Notes: a model not told the origin generated them from the sequence alone. 64,000 bases of DNA from Rhizobiaceae bacterium (GCA_023953775.1 JAMLJD010000010.1:1-64000); one strand, 5' to 3'; numbered from the stretch's first letter, positions 34,822 through 43,553 are shown. Program-made: numbers and translations.

Positions 34822-35496
34822 ATGAACGCACGCGAAGATCTGGTCCGTACCGCGATCTGGGCCGAGGAACTGGCGCCCGACGAAATCGAGCGGGCGCGCA
34901 GGGGGATCAGCGAGCGGCAGTTCGCCAAAGGCGCCTATATCTGCCATCGCGGCGACAGGCTCGACTGCTGGACGGGCGTCATAACCGGCCTCGTCAAGGT
35001 CAGCACGATCTCGCGCTCGGGAAAGGCGATGACCTTCGCGGGCGTCGGCCCCGGAAGCTGGTTCGGCGAGGGGTCCGTGCTCAAGGACGAGCCGCGCAAA
35101 TACGATCTCGTCACGCTGCGCGAAACCCGTCTTGCCATGCTGTCGCGCCCGACCTTCATGTGGCTGTTCGAGAACAGCACCGGTTTCAACCGGTTCCTGG
35201 TGCGCCAGCTCAACGAGCGGATCGCCCAGTTCATCTCGACCGTCGAATATGACCGTATCCTGCATCCCAAGGCGCGGGTTGCGCGCAGCCTGGCCTGGTT
35301 CTTCAACCCGATGCTCTATCCCGTCCGCAGGACGGAGATCGAGATCACGCAGGAAGAGCTCGCGCTGCTCGCCGGCCTGTCGCGGCCTGTGACGAGCAAG
35401 AGCCTGCGGGAACTCGAGGAGGAGGGGCTCCTGAGCGTCGAACACGGCCTGATCCGGGTGATCGACGCCAATGCGCTGAGCAATTACGAGGTCTGA
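34822..35496 (+). CDS. Crp/Fnr-family transcriptional regulator
   Basis: A 224-residue regulator with an N-terminal cyclic-nucleotide-binding-like beta barrel (about residues 15-125; GDRLDCWTGVITGLVKVSTI, GPGSWFGEGSVL) and a C-terminal winged helix (about 150-220; EITQEELALLAGLSRPVTSKSLRELEEEGLLSVEHGLIRV). The FNR [4Fe-4S] Cys set is absent, so it is not an oxygen sensor of the FNR kind; the residues that bind cAMP in Crp are only partly kept. It probably senses another small ligand. A GGAATG context precedes the ATG. It is the last gene of the 31.4-35.5 kb signalling block. Confidence 0.92.
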   Translation: MNAREDLVRTAIWAEELAPDEIERARRGISERQFAKGAYICHRGDRLDCWTGVITGLVKVSTISRSGKAMTFAGVGPGSWFGEGSVLKDEPRKYDLVTLRETRLAMLSRPTFMWLFENSTGFNRFLVRQLNERIAQFISTVEYDRILHPKARVARSLAWFFNPMLYPVRRTEIEITQEELALLAGLSRPVTSKSLRELEEEGLLSVEHGLIRVIDANALSNYEV

Positions 35497-35513
35497 GCGG
35501 CGCGCCGAGGCAA

Positions 35514-35601
35514 CAAAAAAGCCGGTTCCACGAGATGTGGCCGGCCGCGCATGCTACTCTACAGGCCCAGCTTAATGGCAACCGGGGCTCATGTCTGTCA
35601 A
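35514..35601 (-). ncRNA. Candidate small RNA with promoter and rho-independent terminator
   Basis: Read on the minus strand, the gap between the Crp and acyl-CoA synthetase genes holds TTGACA (35601-35596), then 18 bases, then CATTAA (35577-35572) as a weak -10 box, a short body, and a stem GCCGG-CCAC / GTGG-aa-CCGGC (35545-35521) followed at once by six T (35520-35515). That is promoter, body and terminator for a transcript of about 50 bases, with no gene on that strand. The plus strand has no T-run after the stem, so the terminator faces the other way from the flanking genes. No expression evidence is available. Confidence 0.4.
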
Positions 35602-35713
35602 GCGCATTGTTGCCTCTAGTGCGGATTCGTGGAAACTTTCCCCCGACCCAGAATGATCCCGAATCCGGGACGCGGGTTTTCCGCGGCGCGTGGTGGCGCA
35701 GCGGTGGGAGGAA

Positions 35714-37696
35714 ATGAGTTTGGCAGAAGCACTGGCTGCCGCCGATACGTTCCCGAAGTATCTCCTGCTCAATGCGGAGCGCTTCGGCAATCGGCCGGCG
35801 ATGCGTCACAAGGATTACGGCATCTGGCAGAGCTGGACCTGGAAGGAACAGCTTGAAGAGGTGCGCGCGTTCGCGATCGGGCTCCAGTCGATTGGCGTGG
35901 CGCGCGGCGACCGTATCGCGGTGATCGGGTCGAACCGGCCGCGCCTGTACTGGAGCTTCGCGGCGATCCAGTCGATAGGCGGCGTGCCCGTCCCGGTCTA
36001 TTCGGACTCTGTGGCGGAGGAAATGTCCTACGTGCTCGACCACGCGGAGGTGCGCTTCGCGATCGTCGAAGACCAGGAGCAGGTCGACAAGGTCCTGTCG
36101 ATTTCGGACGCGGTTCCGTCATTGCAGCAGATCGTCTATGACGAGCCGCGCGGCCTGCGCGATTACGACCACACGCATCTGCACGCCTATTCGGCGCTGC
36201 GGGCGATCGGCGAGGCGAAACTGTCCGAAGGCCCCGATACCGATCGCGCCTGGCGCCGCGAAATAGATGCGGGCACGGGGTCCGACCTTGGCATCATGCT
36301 CTACACGTCGGGCACGACCGGGCGTCCCAAGGGCGTGATGCTATCGAACGACAATCTGGTCAAATCGGCGCTTCACGGCAATGTCTTCGACAACCTGACC
36401 GAGAACGAGACGACCATCGCCTATCTGCCGCTGGCCTGGGTCGGCGACCACGTGTTCTCGTTCTCCCAATCATATACCGCCGGCTTCTGCGTCGCATGTC
36501 CGGAGAGCGCGGAAACGATCAACGAGGATCGGCGCGAGATCGCGCCGACCTACTTCTTCGCGCCGCCGCGGGTGTTCGAGACGCTGCTGACCCAGATCAT
36601 GGTGCGCATGCAGGACGCTGGCCCGACCAAGCAGCGGATGTTCCACTATTTTCTCAAACACGCCGAAAAGGTCGGCGAGCGGATTCTCGGAGGCGAAAGC
36701 GTTCCGCTTTTCGACCGGCTCAAATACTGGGTTGGCGAGTTCCTGGTCTACGGACCGCTGAAGAACCGCCTCGGCCTGTCCAAGCTGCGGGTCGGATATA
36801 CGGCCGGCGAGGCGATCGGACCCGAGCTGTTCCGGTTCTACCGCTCCCTCGGCCTCAATCTGAAGCAGCTCTACGGCCAGACCGAAGCGTGCGTCTATAT
36901 CACCGCGCAACCTGACGGAAAGATCCAGGCCGACACGGTCGGCGTGCCGTCGCCGGGCGTCGAGGTGAAGATCGCCGACAATGGCGAGGTGCTGTACCGG
37001 TCGGACGGCGTATTCCTCGGCTACTACAAGAATGAGGAAGCTACGCGCGAGACCAAGACGGCAGATGGGTGGGTCCATACCGGGGACGCGGGCTTCTTCA
37101 ACGCTGACGGGCATCTCAAGATCATCGACCGTGCCAAGGATGTCGGCAAGCTGGCCAATGGCGCGCTTTTCGCGCCCAAATATGTCGAGAACACGCTCAA
37201 ATTCTTCCCGGACATCAAGGAAGCGGTGGCGTTCGGCCACGGTCGCGAATTCTGCGCCGCCTTCATCAATATCGATCTGGACTCGGTCGGCAACTGGGCC
37301 GAGCGCAACAATATCGCCTATGCCTCCTATCAGGAGCTCGCCGGCCATCCGGAGGTTTACAAGACGATCCTCGACCATGTGAACGAGGGGAACCGGCGGC
37401 TGGCGCGTGAGCCGCTGATGGCGGGATCGCAGATCCGGCGATTCCTGGTGCTGCACAAGGAACTGGACGCCGACGACGGCGAACTCACGCGCACGCAGAA
37501 GGTGCGCCGCGGGTTCATCGCCGAACGCTATGGCGAGCTGATCGAAGCGCTCTACAATGGCGCCACCGAGCAGTATGTCGAGACGGAAGTCACCTACGAG
37601 GATGGACGCAAGGGCCGGATCAAGGCGACGGTCCGCATCGTCGACGCCGAGGTGCAGGAAGCGCCCGTCGAGATGCTGCAGGAGGCGGCGGAATGA
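35714..37696 (+). CDS. Long-chain-type acyl-CoA synthetase (AMP-forming) of the liv cluster
   Basis: A 660-residue AMP-forming ligase that activates a carboxylic acid with ATP and CoA. The P-loop-like YTSGTTGRPKG lies at residues 197-207, with later motifs YGQTEACVYIT and the hinge GWVHTGDAGFFNADGHLKIIDR. The size and LPLAWVGDHVF region are of the long-chain acyl-CoA synthetase (FAA1-like) class. GGGAGG at 35706-35711 is very close to the ATG at 35714; a TTG six bases on or a GTG at 35690 could serve instead. Its stop overlaps the livG start (ATGA at 37693-37696), so it is translationally coupled to a branched-chain-type ABC importer. This suggests the imported compound is a carboxylic acid to be activated. 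Confidence 0.94.
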   Translation: MSLAEALAAADTFPKYLLLNAERFGNRPAMRHKDYGIWQSWTWKEQLEEVRAFAIGLQSIGVARGDRIAVIGSNRPRLYWSFAAIQSIGGVPVPVYSDSVAEEMSYVLDHAEVRFAIVEDQEQVDKVLSISDAVPSLQQIVYDEPRGLRDYDHTHLHAYSALRAIGEAKLSEGPDTDRAWRREIDAGTGSDLGIMLYTSGTTGRPKGVMLSNDNLVKSALHGNVFDNLTENETTIAYLPLAWVGDHVFSFSQSYTAGFCVACPESAETINEDRREIAPTYFFAPPRVFETLLTQIMVRMQDAGPTKQRMFHYFLKHAEKVGERILGGESVPLFDRLKYWVGEFLVYGPLKNRLGLSKLRVGYTAGEAIGPELFRFYRSLGLNLKQLYGQTEACVYITAQPDGKIQADTVGVPSPGVEVKIADNGEVLYRSDGVFLGYYKNEEATRETKTADGWVHTGDAGFFNADGHLKIIDRAKDVGKLANGALFAPKYVENTLKFFPDIKEAVAFGHGREFCAAFINIDLDSVGNWAERNNIAYASYQELAGHPEVYKTILDHVNEGNRRLAREPLMAGSQIRRFLVLHKELDADDGELTRTQKVRRGFIAERYGELIEALYNGATEQYVETEVTYEDGRKGRIKATVRIVDAEVQEAPVEMLQEAAE

Positions 37697-38520
37697 ACCA
37701 GCGGCCCGAATCGACCCAGTTCCGCCACGACGACGGCGCCAGTCCCGCCCCGGGCGACCTGCTGCTCGACGTCCGCAACGTTTCGCTCGCCTTCGGCGGC
37801 GTGAAGGCCATCACCGACATCTCTTTCGACGTTCGCGAAGGGGAGATCCGCGCCATCATCGGTCCCAACGGCGCCGGCAAGACGTCGATGCTGAACGTCA
37901 TCAACGGCTTCTACACGCCGCAGGAGGGCACGATCGTGTTCCGCGGCAAGGAGCGCCGGTCGATGCGGCCTCATGAGGCGGTCGGGCAAGGCATCGCGCG
38001 GACATTCCAGAACGTCGCCCTGTTCAAGGGCATGTCGACGCTGGACAACATCATGGCCGGGCGCTCGGTCAAGATGAAGCGCAATATCGGCTGGCAGATG
38101 CTGTGGCATGGCCCGGCCATCCGCGAGGAAATCGAACACCGCCAGGTCGTCGAGGAGATCATCGATTTCCTCGAGATCCAGCACATCCGCCGGACGCCCG
38201 TGGGCAAGCTGCCGTACGGCCTGCAGAAGCGCGTCGAGCTCGGCCGCGCGCTGGCGATGGAGCCGAGCCTCTTGCTGCTGGACGAGCCGATGGCGGGCAT
38301 GAACCTCGAGGAAAAGGAAGACATGAGCCGGTTCATCATCGATGTGAACCAGCAGCGGGGCACGACCATCGCGCTGATCGAGCACGACATGGGCGTGGTC
38401 ATGGACCTGTCGGACCGCGTCGTCGTCCTCGACTATGGCAAGAAGATCGCTGACGGGACGCCTGACGTGGTGAAGTCGGACCAGGCGGTCATAGACGCCT
38501 ATCTGGGTGTTGCGCACTAA
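37693..38520 (+). CDS. livG: ABC transporter ATP-binding protein LivG
   Basis: First ATPase of a hydrophobic-amino-acid-type importer, 275 residues. Walker A is GPNGAGKTS from residue 57, the signature is LPYGLQKRVELGRALA, and Walker B is LLLLDEPMAGMN. The LivG-specific C-terminal segment (ALIEHDMGVVMDLSDRVVVLDYGKKIADG and a tail with DAYLGVAH) is present. The ATG overlaps the stop of the acyl-CoA synthetase gene. Together with livHMKF it makes a full importer whose substrate need not be an amino acid. Confidence 0.94.
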   Translation: MNQRPESTQFRHDDGASPAPGDLLLDVRNVSLAFGGVKAITDISFDVREGEIRAIIGPNGAGKTSMLNVINGFYTPQEGTIVFRGKERRSMRPHEAVGQGIARTFQNVALFKGMSTLDNIMAGRSVKMKRNIGWQMLWHGPAIREEIEHRQVVEEIIDFLEIQHIRRTPVGKLPYGLQKRVELGRALAMEPSLLLLDEPMAGMNLEEKEDMSRFIIDVNQQRGTTIALIEHDMGVVMDLSDRVVVLDYGKKIADGTPDVVKSDQAVIDAYLGVAH

Positions 38521-38538
38521 CGACTGAAGGAAGTCGAC

Positions 38539-38688
38539 ATGGACCTTTCAACTTTGCCGCTTTCGCCGCTTATCGCGCTGGTCGCCGGCGTGCTGATCCT
38601 CGTGGCGCCGCGGCTGTTGAACTACATCGTCGCACTCTATCTCATCATCATCGGCCTGGTCGGGTTGTTTCCCGGCCTGGCTGGCTGA
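38539..38688 (+). CDS. DUF3096-type small membrane protein
   Basis: A 49-residue protein, MDLSTLPLSPLIALVAG at its start, consisting of two hydrophobic helices around a short turn (LILVAPRLLNYIVALYL, IIGLVGLF). It matches the DUF3096 pattern of short membrane proteins with a conserved PRLLNYIVA phrase. GAAGGAAG at 38525-38532 is a suitable ribosome site before the ATG at 38539. It lies inside the liv gene cluster, between livG and livH, so it is probably co-expressed; a role in the transporter is possible but not shown. Confidence 0.8.
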   Translation: MDLSTLPLSPLIALVAGVLILVAPRLLNYIVALYLIIIGLVGLFPGLAG

Positions 38689-38745
38689 CGGCACGCGCCG
38701 CAAAGGCGGGCCGCACGGCGGACGAACCGGGGGGAAGTCGGGAAG

Positions 38746-39705
38746 ATGGAACTGTTGAACTCAATCTTGGTGAAGCCGTTCGCCGACATGATCGCTGCGC
38801 CGGACTTCCTGCTGCAGGTGCTTTGGGAAGGAACCGTGTCCGGCGTGCTCTACGCGCTGATCGCACTCGGCTTCGTCCTGATCTTCAAATCGTCGCGCAT
38901 CTTCAACTTCGCCCAGGGCATCATGGTGGTCTTCGCCGCGCTGACCCTGGTCGGGCTGCACCAGAACGGCGTGCCGGCTCTGCTCGCCGTGCCGCTGACG
39001 CTGGTCGTGATGTATGTGCTGGCCTATGGCATCGAGCGCGTCGTGCTCAGGCCGCTGGTCAACCAGCCTGACATCATCCTGTTCATGGCGACGATCGGCA
39101 TCACGCTGTTCCTCATCGGTTTCGGCGAGCTGATCTTCGGCGGCGAGAACAAGCGGATGATCACCGAAGAGCTGATGATCCCGACCGGAAGCTTCGAGTT
39201 CGAGCCGTTCGGCGGCTTCGTGCTGATGGAACAGAAGGACATCGTCGCGGTCGGTGGCGCCATCCTCCTCGTCGTCGCCCTGCTCATCTTCCTCAACAAG
39301 TCGAAGATGGGCCGCGCCATCCGCGCGCTCGGCGACGACCACCAGGCGGCGCTGTCGGTCGGCATCTCGCTGTCGACGATCTGGGTTCTGGTCTGGTTCA
39401 TCGCCGGCGTCATCGCGCTGGTGACGGGCATCGCCTGGGGCGCCCGCGCCGGCGTGTCCTTCGCGCTCGAGGTCATCGCCTACAAGGCTCTTCCCGTGCT
39501 GATGCTCGGCGGCCTGGAATCGGTGTCCGGCGCCATCATCGGCGGGCTGGCGATCGGCATTCTCGAAAAGCTGTTCGAGATCTACTGGGGCCAACCGCTG
39601 CTCGGCGGCAATACCGAGACCTGGTTCGCCTACGTGCTGGCGCTGACGGTGCTGCTGTTCAGGCCGCAGGGCCTGTTCGGCGAAAAGATCATCGAGCGGG
39701 TGTAA
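38746..39705 (+). CDS. livH: Branched-chain-type ABC transporter permease LivH
   Basis: A 319-residue inner-membrane permease with about eight to nine helices. The LivH hallmark GTVSGVLYALIALGFVLIFKSSRIFNFAQG starts at about residue 29, and GRAIRALGDDHQAALSVGIS is the cytoplasmic coupling loop. The end LTVLLFRPQGLFGEK is also typical. The ATG at 38746 follows GGGGGAAG. Its stop is four bases before livM. It makes the translocation pore with LivM. Confidence 0.94.
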   Translation: MELLNSILVKPFADMIAAPDFLLQVLWEGTVSGVLYALIALGFVLIFKSSRIFNFAQGIMVVFAALTLVGLHQNGVPALLAVPLTLVVMYVLAYGIERVVLRPLVNQPDIILFMATIGITLFLIGFGELIFGGENKRMITEELMIPTGSFEFEPFGGFVLMEQKDIVAVGGAILLVVALLIFLNKSKMGRAIRALGDDHQAALSVGISLSTIWVLVWFIAGVIALVTGIAWGARAGVSFALEVIAYKALPVLMLGGLESVSGAIIGGLAIGILEKLFEIYWGQPLLGGNTETWFAYVLALTVLLFRPQGLFGEKIIERV

Positions 39706-39709
39706 TCAG

Positions 39710-40786
39710 ATGTTCTATCGCACGGCCGGTCAGTTCAAGACCGACTATCAGTCCGATTTCGCCCTGTTCCCGGTGCGCCAGGATGCGTGGCTTCTGGCCT
39801 TCATCCTTCTGCTCGCCTTCGTCGTGTTCCCGATGACGGCCGACGAGTTCACCTTCCGCGCCCTGCTCATCCCGGTGCTGATCTATTCGCTCGCGGCGCT
39901 CGGCCTCAACATCCTGACCGGATTTGCCGGGCAGCTTTCGCTGGGGACCGGCGCCTTCATGGGCGTCGGCGCCTATGCCTGCTACAAGCTGGTCACGATC
40001 TTTCCGGAGATAAACCTCATCGTCGCGATCGCGCTGTCGGGCTTCTTCTCCGCGACCGTCGGCATGGCCTTCGGCCTGCCGTCGCTCAGGATCAAGGGCT
40101 TCTATCTCGCCATCGCCACGCTGGCGGCGCAGTTCTTCCTGGTGTGGCTGTTCCAGAAATGGGCCTGGCTCTACAACTACTCGACATCGGGCGCGATCCA
40201 GGTGCCGAACATCGACATGTTCGGCATCACCATCGCCGGCCCGAATGCCAAGGCGATCACGCAATACTATGTGGTGCTGTGCGTCGTCGCGGTGGTCACC
40301 TATCTGGCGATCAACATCACACGCGGGCGCATCGGCCGGATCTGGAAGTCGATCCGTGACATGGACATCGCTGCGGAGCTGGTCGGCATCAACCTGATGA
40401 AGGCCAAGCTGCTCGCCTTCTTCGTGTCGTCCTACATCGTCGGCGTGGCGGGCGCGCTGTTCGTGTTCCTGTGGCGCGGCGCGGCGGAGGCGAACCTGTT
40501 CGACATCCCGCTGTCGTTCCGCGTCCTGTTCATCGCCATCATCGGCGGGTTGGGCTCGATCATGGGCAACTTCCTCGGGGCGATCCTGATCGTCGCGCTG
40601 CCGGTGCTGCTCAACACGGTGCCGCATCTGTTCGGGCTGTCGATCAGCTCATCGGCGGTGGAACATCTCAACGTGATGATCATCGGCGCGCTGATCATCA
40701 CCTTCCTGATCCTGGAGCCGCACGGGCTCGCGCGCTACTGGCAGGTAATCCGGGAAAAGCTGATCATCTGGCCTTTCCCGCACTAA
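39710..40786 (+). CDS. livM: Branched-chain-type ABC transporter permease LivM
   Basis: A 358-residue permease with about ten helices. LYSLAALGLNILTGFAGQLSLG-type sequence (IYSLAALGLNILTGFAGQLS from about residue 61) is the LivM signature, the coupling loop is GRIGRIWKSIRDMDIAAELV, and the end is LEPHGLARYWQ. It carries an N-terminal extension of about 35 residues before the first helix. The gene follows livH by four bases. Confidence 0.94.
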   Translation: MFYRTAGQFKTDYQSDFALFPVRQDAWLLAFILLLAFVVFPMTADEFTFRALLIPVLIYSLAALGLNILTGFAGQLSLGTGAFMGVGAYACYKLVTIFPEINLIVAIALSGFFSATVGMAFGLPSLRIKGFYLAIATLAAQFFLVWLFQKWAWLYNYSTSGAIQVPNIDMFGITIAGPNAKAITQYYVVLCVVAVVTYLAINITRGRIGRIWKSIRDMDIAAELVGINLMKAKLLAFFVSSYIVGVAGALFVFLWRGAAEANLFDIPLSFRVLFIAIIGGLGSIMGNFLGAILIVALPVLLNTVPHLFGLSISSSAVEHLNVMIIGALIITFLILEPHGLARYWQVIREKLIIWPFPH

Positions 40787-40876
40787 GTTGAAAGTATCGG
40801 CCCGGGCCGGGCCGCGAAAAACGGGGTTGGTTCGCCCGATCCAGACTGGAGAAACGGACAACCGGAGGAGACGAGA

Positions 40877-42193
40877 ATGAGAAAACTGATAAGAGCAGCA
40901 ATCCTGTCGAGCGCGGTCGCGGTCGCCGGCATTGCGTCGTCCGCGGCGCTGGCCGAGGACTCGATCACGCTGTCGAACCTGTCCTACCGGACGGGTCCGT
41001 TTGCCGCCACCGGCATCCCGCTGATGAACGGCCAGCGCGACTACATCATGATGCTCAACGACCGCGACGGCGGCGTGAACGGCGTCAAGCTCAACTACGA
41101 GGAATGCGAGACCGGCTACAGCACCGAGAAGGGCGTCGAGTGCTACGAGGCGACGAAGGGCGAGAGCATCGTCACGCAGCCCTGGTCGACCGGCATCACG
41201 CTGCAGGTCCTGCCGAAGTCGAATGTCGACAAGATCCCGATCCTGGCCCCCGGCTACGGCTTCTCGGCGATGCAGGACGGCAAGACCTTCCAGTGGGCGT
41301 TCAACCCGCCGGCTTCCTACTGGGACGGCGCGTCGATGATCCTGTCGAACATCTCCGACGGCAATCTCGATGGCCTCAAGGGCAAGAAGATCGCCTTCCT
41401 GCACCTCGACCATCCCTACGGCAAGGAGCCGATCCCGCTGTTCGAGCAGATGGCCGCCAAGCACGGCTTCACCTTCCTGCCGATCCCGGTCGGCCTGACC
41501 GAGATGCAGAACCAGTCGGCGCAGTGGCTGCAGATCCGCCGCGAGCGTCCCGATTACGTGATCATGTGGGGCTGGGGCGCCATGAATGCCGGCGCCATCA
41601 CCGAGGCCGTCAAGACCAACTATCCGATGGACCAGTTCATCGGCATCTGGTGGTCGTCGCTCGACGGTGACCTGAAGCTGGTCGGCGACAAGGGCAAGGG
41701 CTACCGCGCCATTTCGTGGAGCCTGCCGAATTCCGAAGCGCCGGTGATGCAGGACATCAAGAAGCACGTCGTCGACGCGGGCAAGTCGCTCATCAACCAG
41801 GGCGAGGGCGAATTCGACTGGGTGTTCTACCAGCGCGGCGTGATGATCTCGATGATGCTGGTCGAAGGCGTAAAGGCCGCGCAGGAGCATTTCGACGCCA
41901 AGGTGATCAACGCCGAACAGCTTCGCTGGGGTCTGGAGAACCTGAACATCGACGAGGCCAAGCTCGAGGCGCTGGGAATGTCGGGCATGATCCCGCCCTT
42001 CTCGACCTCGTGCTCCGACCACACCGGCCATTCCGGTGCGTGGATGCTGCAGTGGAACGGCTCCAAGTTCGAGCAGGCATCCGACCTGCTGACCGCCGAC
42101 CGCGAGGCGATCGACGCGCTGGCCAAGGACGGCGCTGCGAAGTACGCCGAGGCGAACGCGCCCTGGCCGGTCAACGAAGAGTGCAAGATGTAG
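40877..42193 (+). CDS. livK: ABC transporter substrate-binding protein (LivK type)
   Basis: A 438-residue periplasmic binding protein with a Sec signal peptide (about residues 1-26, ending SSAALAED). It belongs to the large Leu/Ile/Val-binding-like fold: SNLSYRTGPFAATGIPLMNG, RDYIMMLNDRDGGVNG and the Cys pair in EECETGYSTEKGVECYEATK. These longer proteins with the extra Cys loop differ from E. coli LivK and usually go with a nearby acyl-CoA synthetase. The ATG follows GGAGGAGA at 40864-40871. The gene is followed by a strong stem-loop before livF. Confidence 0.93.
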   Translation: MRKLIRAAILSSAVAVAGIASSAALAEDSITLSNLSYRTGPFAATGIPLMNGQRDYIMMLNDRDGGVNGVKLNYEECETGYSTEKGVECYEATKGESIVTQPWSTGITLQVLPKSNVDKIPILAPGYGFSAMQDGKTFQWAFNPPASYWDGASMILSNISDGNLDGLKGKKIAFLHLDHPYGKEPIPLFEQMAAKHGFTFLPIPVGLTEMQNQSAQWLQIRRERPDYVIMWGWGAMNAGAITEAVKTNYPMDQFIGIWWSSLDGDLKLVGDKGKGYRAISWSLPNSEAPVMQDIKKHVVDAGKSLINQGEGEFDWVFYQRGVMISMMLVEGVKAAQEHFDAKVINAEQLRWGLENLNIDEAKLEALGMSGMIPPFSTSCSDHTGHSGAWMLQWNGSKFEQASDLLTADREAIDALAKDGAAKYAEANAPWPVNEECKM

Positions 42194-42203
42194 CACCCCG
42201 GTT

Positions 42204-42231
42204 CCGGCCCTCCCCCTGCGGGGAGGGCCGG
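42204..42231 (+). terminator. Strong stem-loop between livK and livF
   Basis: CCGGCCCTCCCC (42204-42215) pairs perfectly with GGGGAGGGCCGG (42220-42231) around CTGC, 10 bases after the livK stop. No T-run follows. It probably limits read-through or stabilises the livK message so that the binding protein is in excess. Confidence 0.6.
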
Positions 42232-42362
42232 TCCCTGTTCCAGAACCGGGCGGCGCGGCGAGCTTCCATCGACCGCCGCCCGCTTCCTAGACGGGCCGCC
42301 GAGGCCATCCCATGCCGTCCCTGCTACACGCAGGGAGAGACGACAACGCCGCCGGAGACACC

Positions 42363-43199
42363 ATGACGACCGCACCCGCACCCAGTGCCGACACGGCGAG
42401 CCCGATCCTCGAAGTCAACAATATCGAGGTCATCTACGACCATGTGATCCTGGTGCTCAAAGGTGTGTCGCTGTCGGTGCCGCGGGGCGGTATCACCGCC
42501 CTTCTGGGCGCCAACGGGGCGGGCAAGACGACGACGCTCAAGGCGATCTCGAACCTGCTTCATGCCGAACGCGGCGAAGTCACCAAGGGCAACATCCAGT
42601 TCGACGGCGAGGAAGTGCAATCGCTGTCGCCGAACGATCTCGTGCGCCGCGGCTGCATCCAGGTCATGGAGGGCCGCCACTGCTTCAGCCATCTGAGCGT
42701 GGAGGACAATCTCCTGTCCGGCGCCTTCACGCGCCGCGACGGCGCTTCCGCGATCCGCGACGATCTCGAGCTCGTCTACAGCTATTTCCCGCGGCTCAAG
42801 GTGCGGCGCAACAGCCAGGCCGGCTACACGTCCGGCGGCGAGCAGCAGATGACCGCGATCGGCCGCGCGCTGATGTCGCGACCGAAGATGATCCTGCTCG
42901 ACGAACCGTCGATGGGGCTCGCGCCGCAGCTCGTCGAGGAGATCTTCGAGATCGTGAAGAAGCTCAACGAGGAGCAGGAGGTGTCGTTCCTGCTCGCCGA
43001 GCAGAACACCAATGTCGCGCTGCGCTATGCGAAATACGGCTACATCCTGGAATCGGGCCGCATCGTGCTTGACGGCGAGGCCGCGTCCCTGCGCGAGAAC
43101 GAGGACGTCAAGGAATTCTATCTCGGCGTGGCGGGAGACGGGCGTCGTTCGTTCAAGGACGTCAAGCACTACAAGCGCCGCAAGCGCTGGCTCGCCTGA
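42363..43199 (+). CDS. livF: ABC transporter ATP-binding protein LivF
   Basis: Second ATPase of the importer, 278 residues. Walker A is GANGAGKTTT from residue 49, the signature region is TSGGEQQMTAIGRALM, Walker B is MILLDEPSMGLAPQ and the LivF ending LAEQNTNVALRYAKYGYILESGRI is clear. GGAGA at 42354-42358 sets the ATG at 42363 over an upstream in-frame start at 42312. The C-terminal tail (KDVKHYKRRKRWLA) is a basic extension beyond the core. It closes the liv gene set. Confidence 0.94.
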   Translation: MTTAPAPSADTASPILEVNNIEVIYDHVILVLKGVSLSVPRGGITALLGANGAGKTTTLKAISNLLHAERGEVTKGNIQFDGEEVQSLSPNDLVRRGCIQVMEGRHCFSHLSVEDNLLSGAFTRRDGASAIRDDLELVYSYFPRLKVRRNSQAGYTSGGEQQMTAIGRALMSRPKMILLDEPSMGLAPQLVEEIFEIVKKLNEEQEVSFLLAEQNTNVALRYAKYGYILESGRIVLDGEAASLRENEDVKEFYLGVAGDGRRSFKDVKHYKRRKRWLA

Positions 43200-43325
43200 T
43201 CCCGGGCACGCGGTGCCCGGCACGCCCGGAGGCGTCGCGGACGCGTTTCCGCGACAATTCCCGCCATTGCCCTTGAGCCGCCTTTTCGCTATCAGCGCAT
43301 TGAATACTTCCGAGGGGAAATTGCG

Positions 43326-43553
43326 ATGGCTGATCATACGCCCACGGGCCCGGTCGAGATGGGCGCGGAGATGGACTATCAGGAACACGAGAAGACCTAT
43401 TCGATGTTCCTGACTCTCGCCAAATACGGCACGCTGCACTGCGTGGCGCTGCTGGTGGCGATGGCGTTCGGCTTTTTCACCAGCGCCGGCTTCTTTTCGG
43501 CGCTGATCCTCTTCCTGCTGATTTCGGCGGTCGGTATCTATATCCTCCGGTAA
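43326..43553 (+). CDS. aa3-type cytochrome c oxidase subunit IV
   Basis: A 75-residue protein with one C-terminal membrane helix region (LHCVALLVAMAFGFFTSAGFF, then ILFLLISAVGIYIL) after a hydrophilic head containing EMDYQEHEKTYSMFLTLAKYG. This is the bacterial aa3 oxidase subunit IV family (CoxIV of Paracoccus and relatives). It is far from any coxABC genes here but stands 83 bases before pntAA, a placement I recall from rhizobial genomes. GAGGGGAAATTG precedes the ATG at 43326. Confidence 0.85.
   Translation: MADHTPTGPVEMGAEMDYQEHEKTYSMFLTLAKYGTLHCVALLVAMAFGFFTSAGFFSALILFLLISAVGIYILR

Noticed and set aside
43326-43553. coxIV as part of a hidden cytochrome oxidase operon
   Set aside because: No other oxidase gene is present on either side; the gene simply neighbours pntAA.
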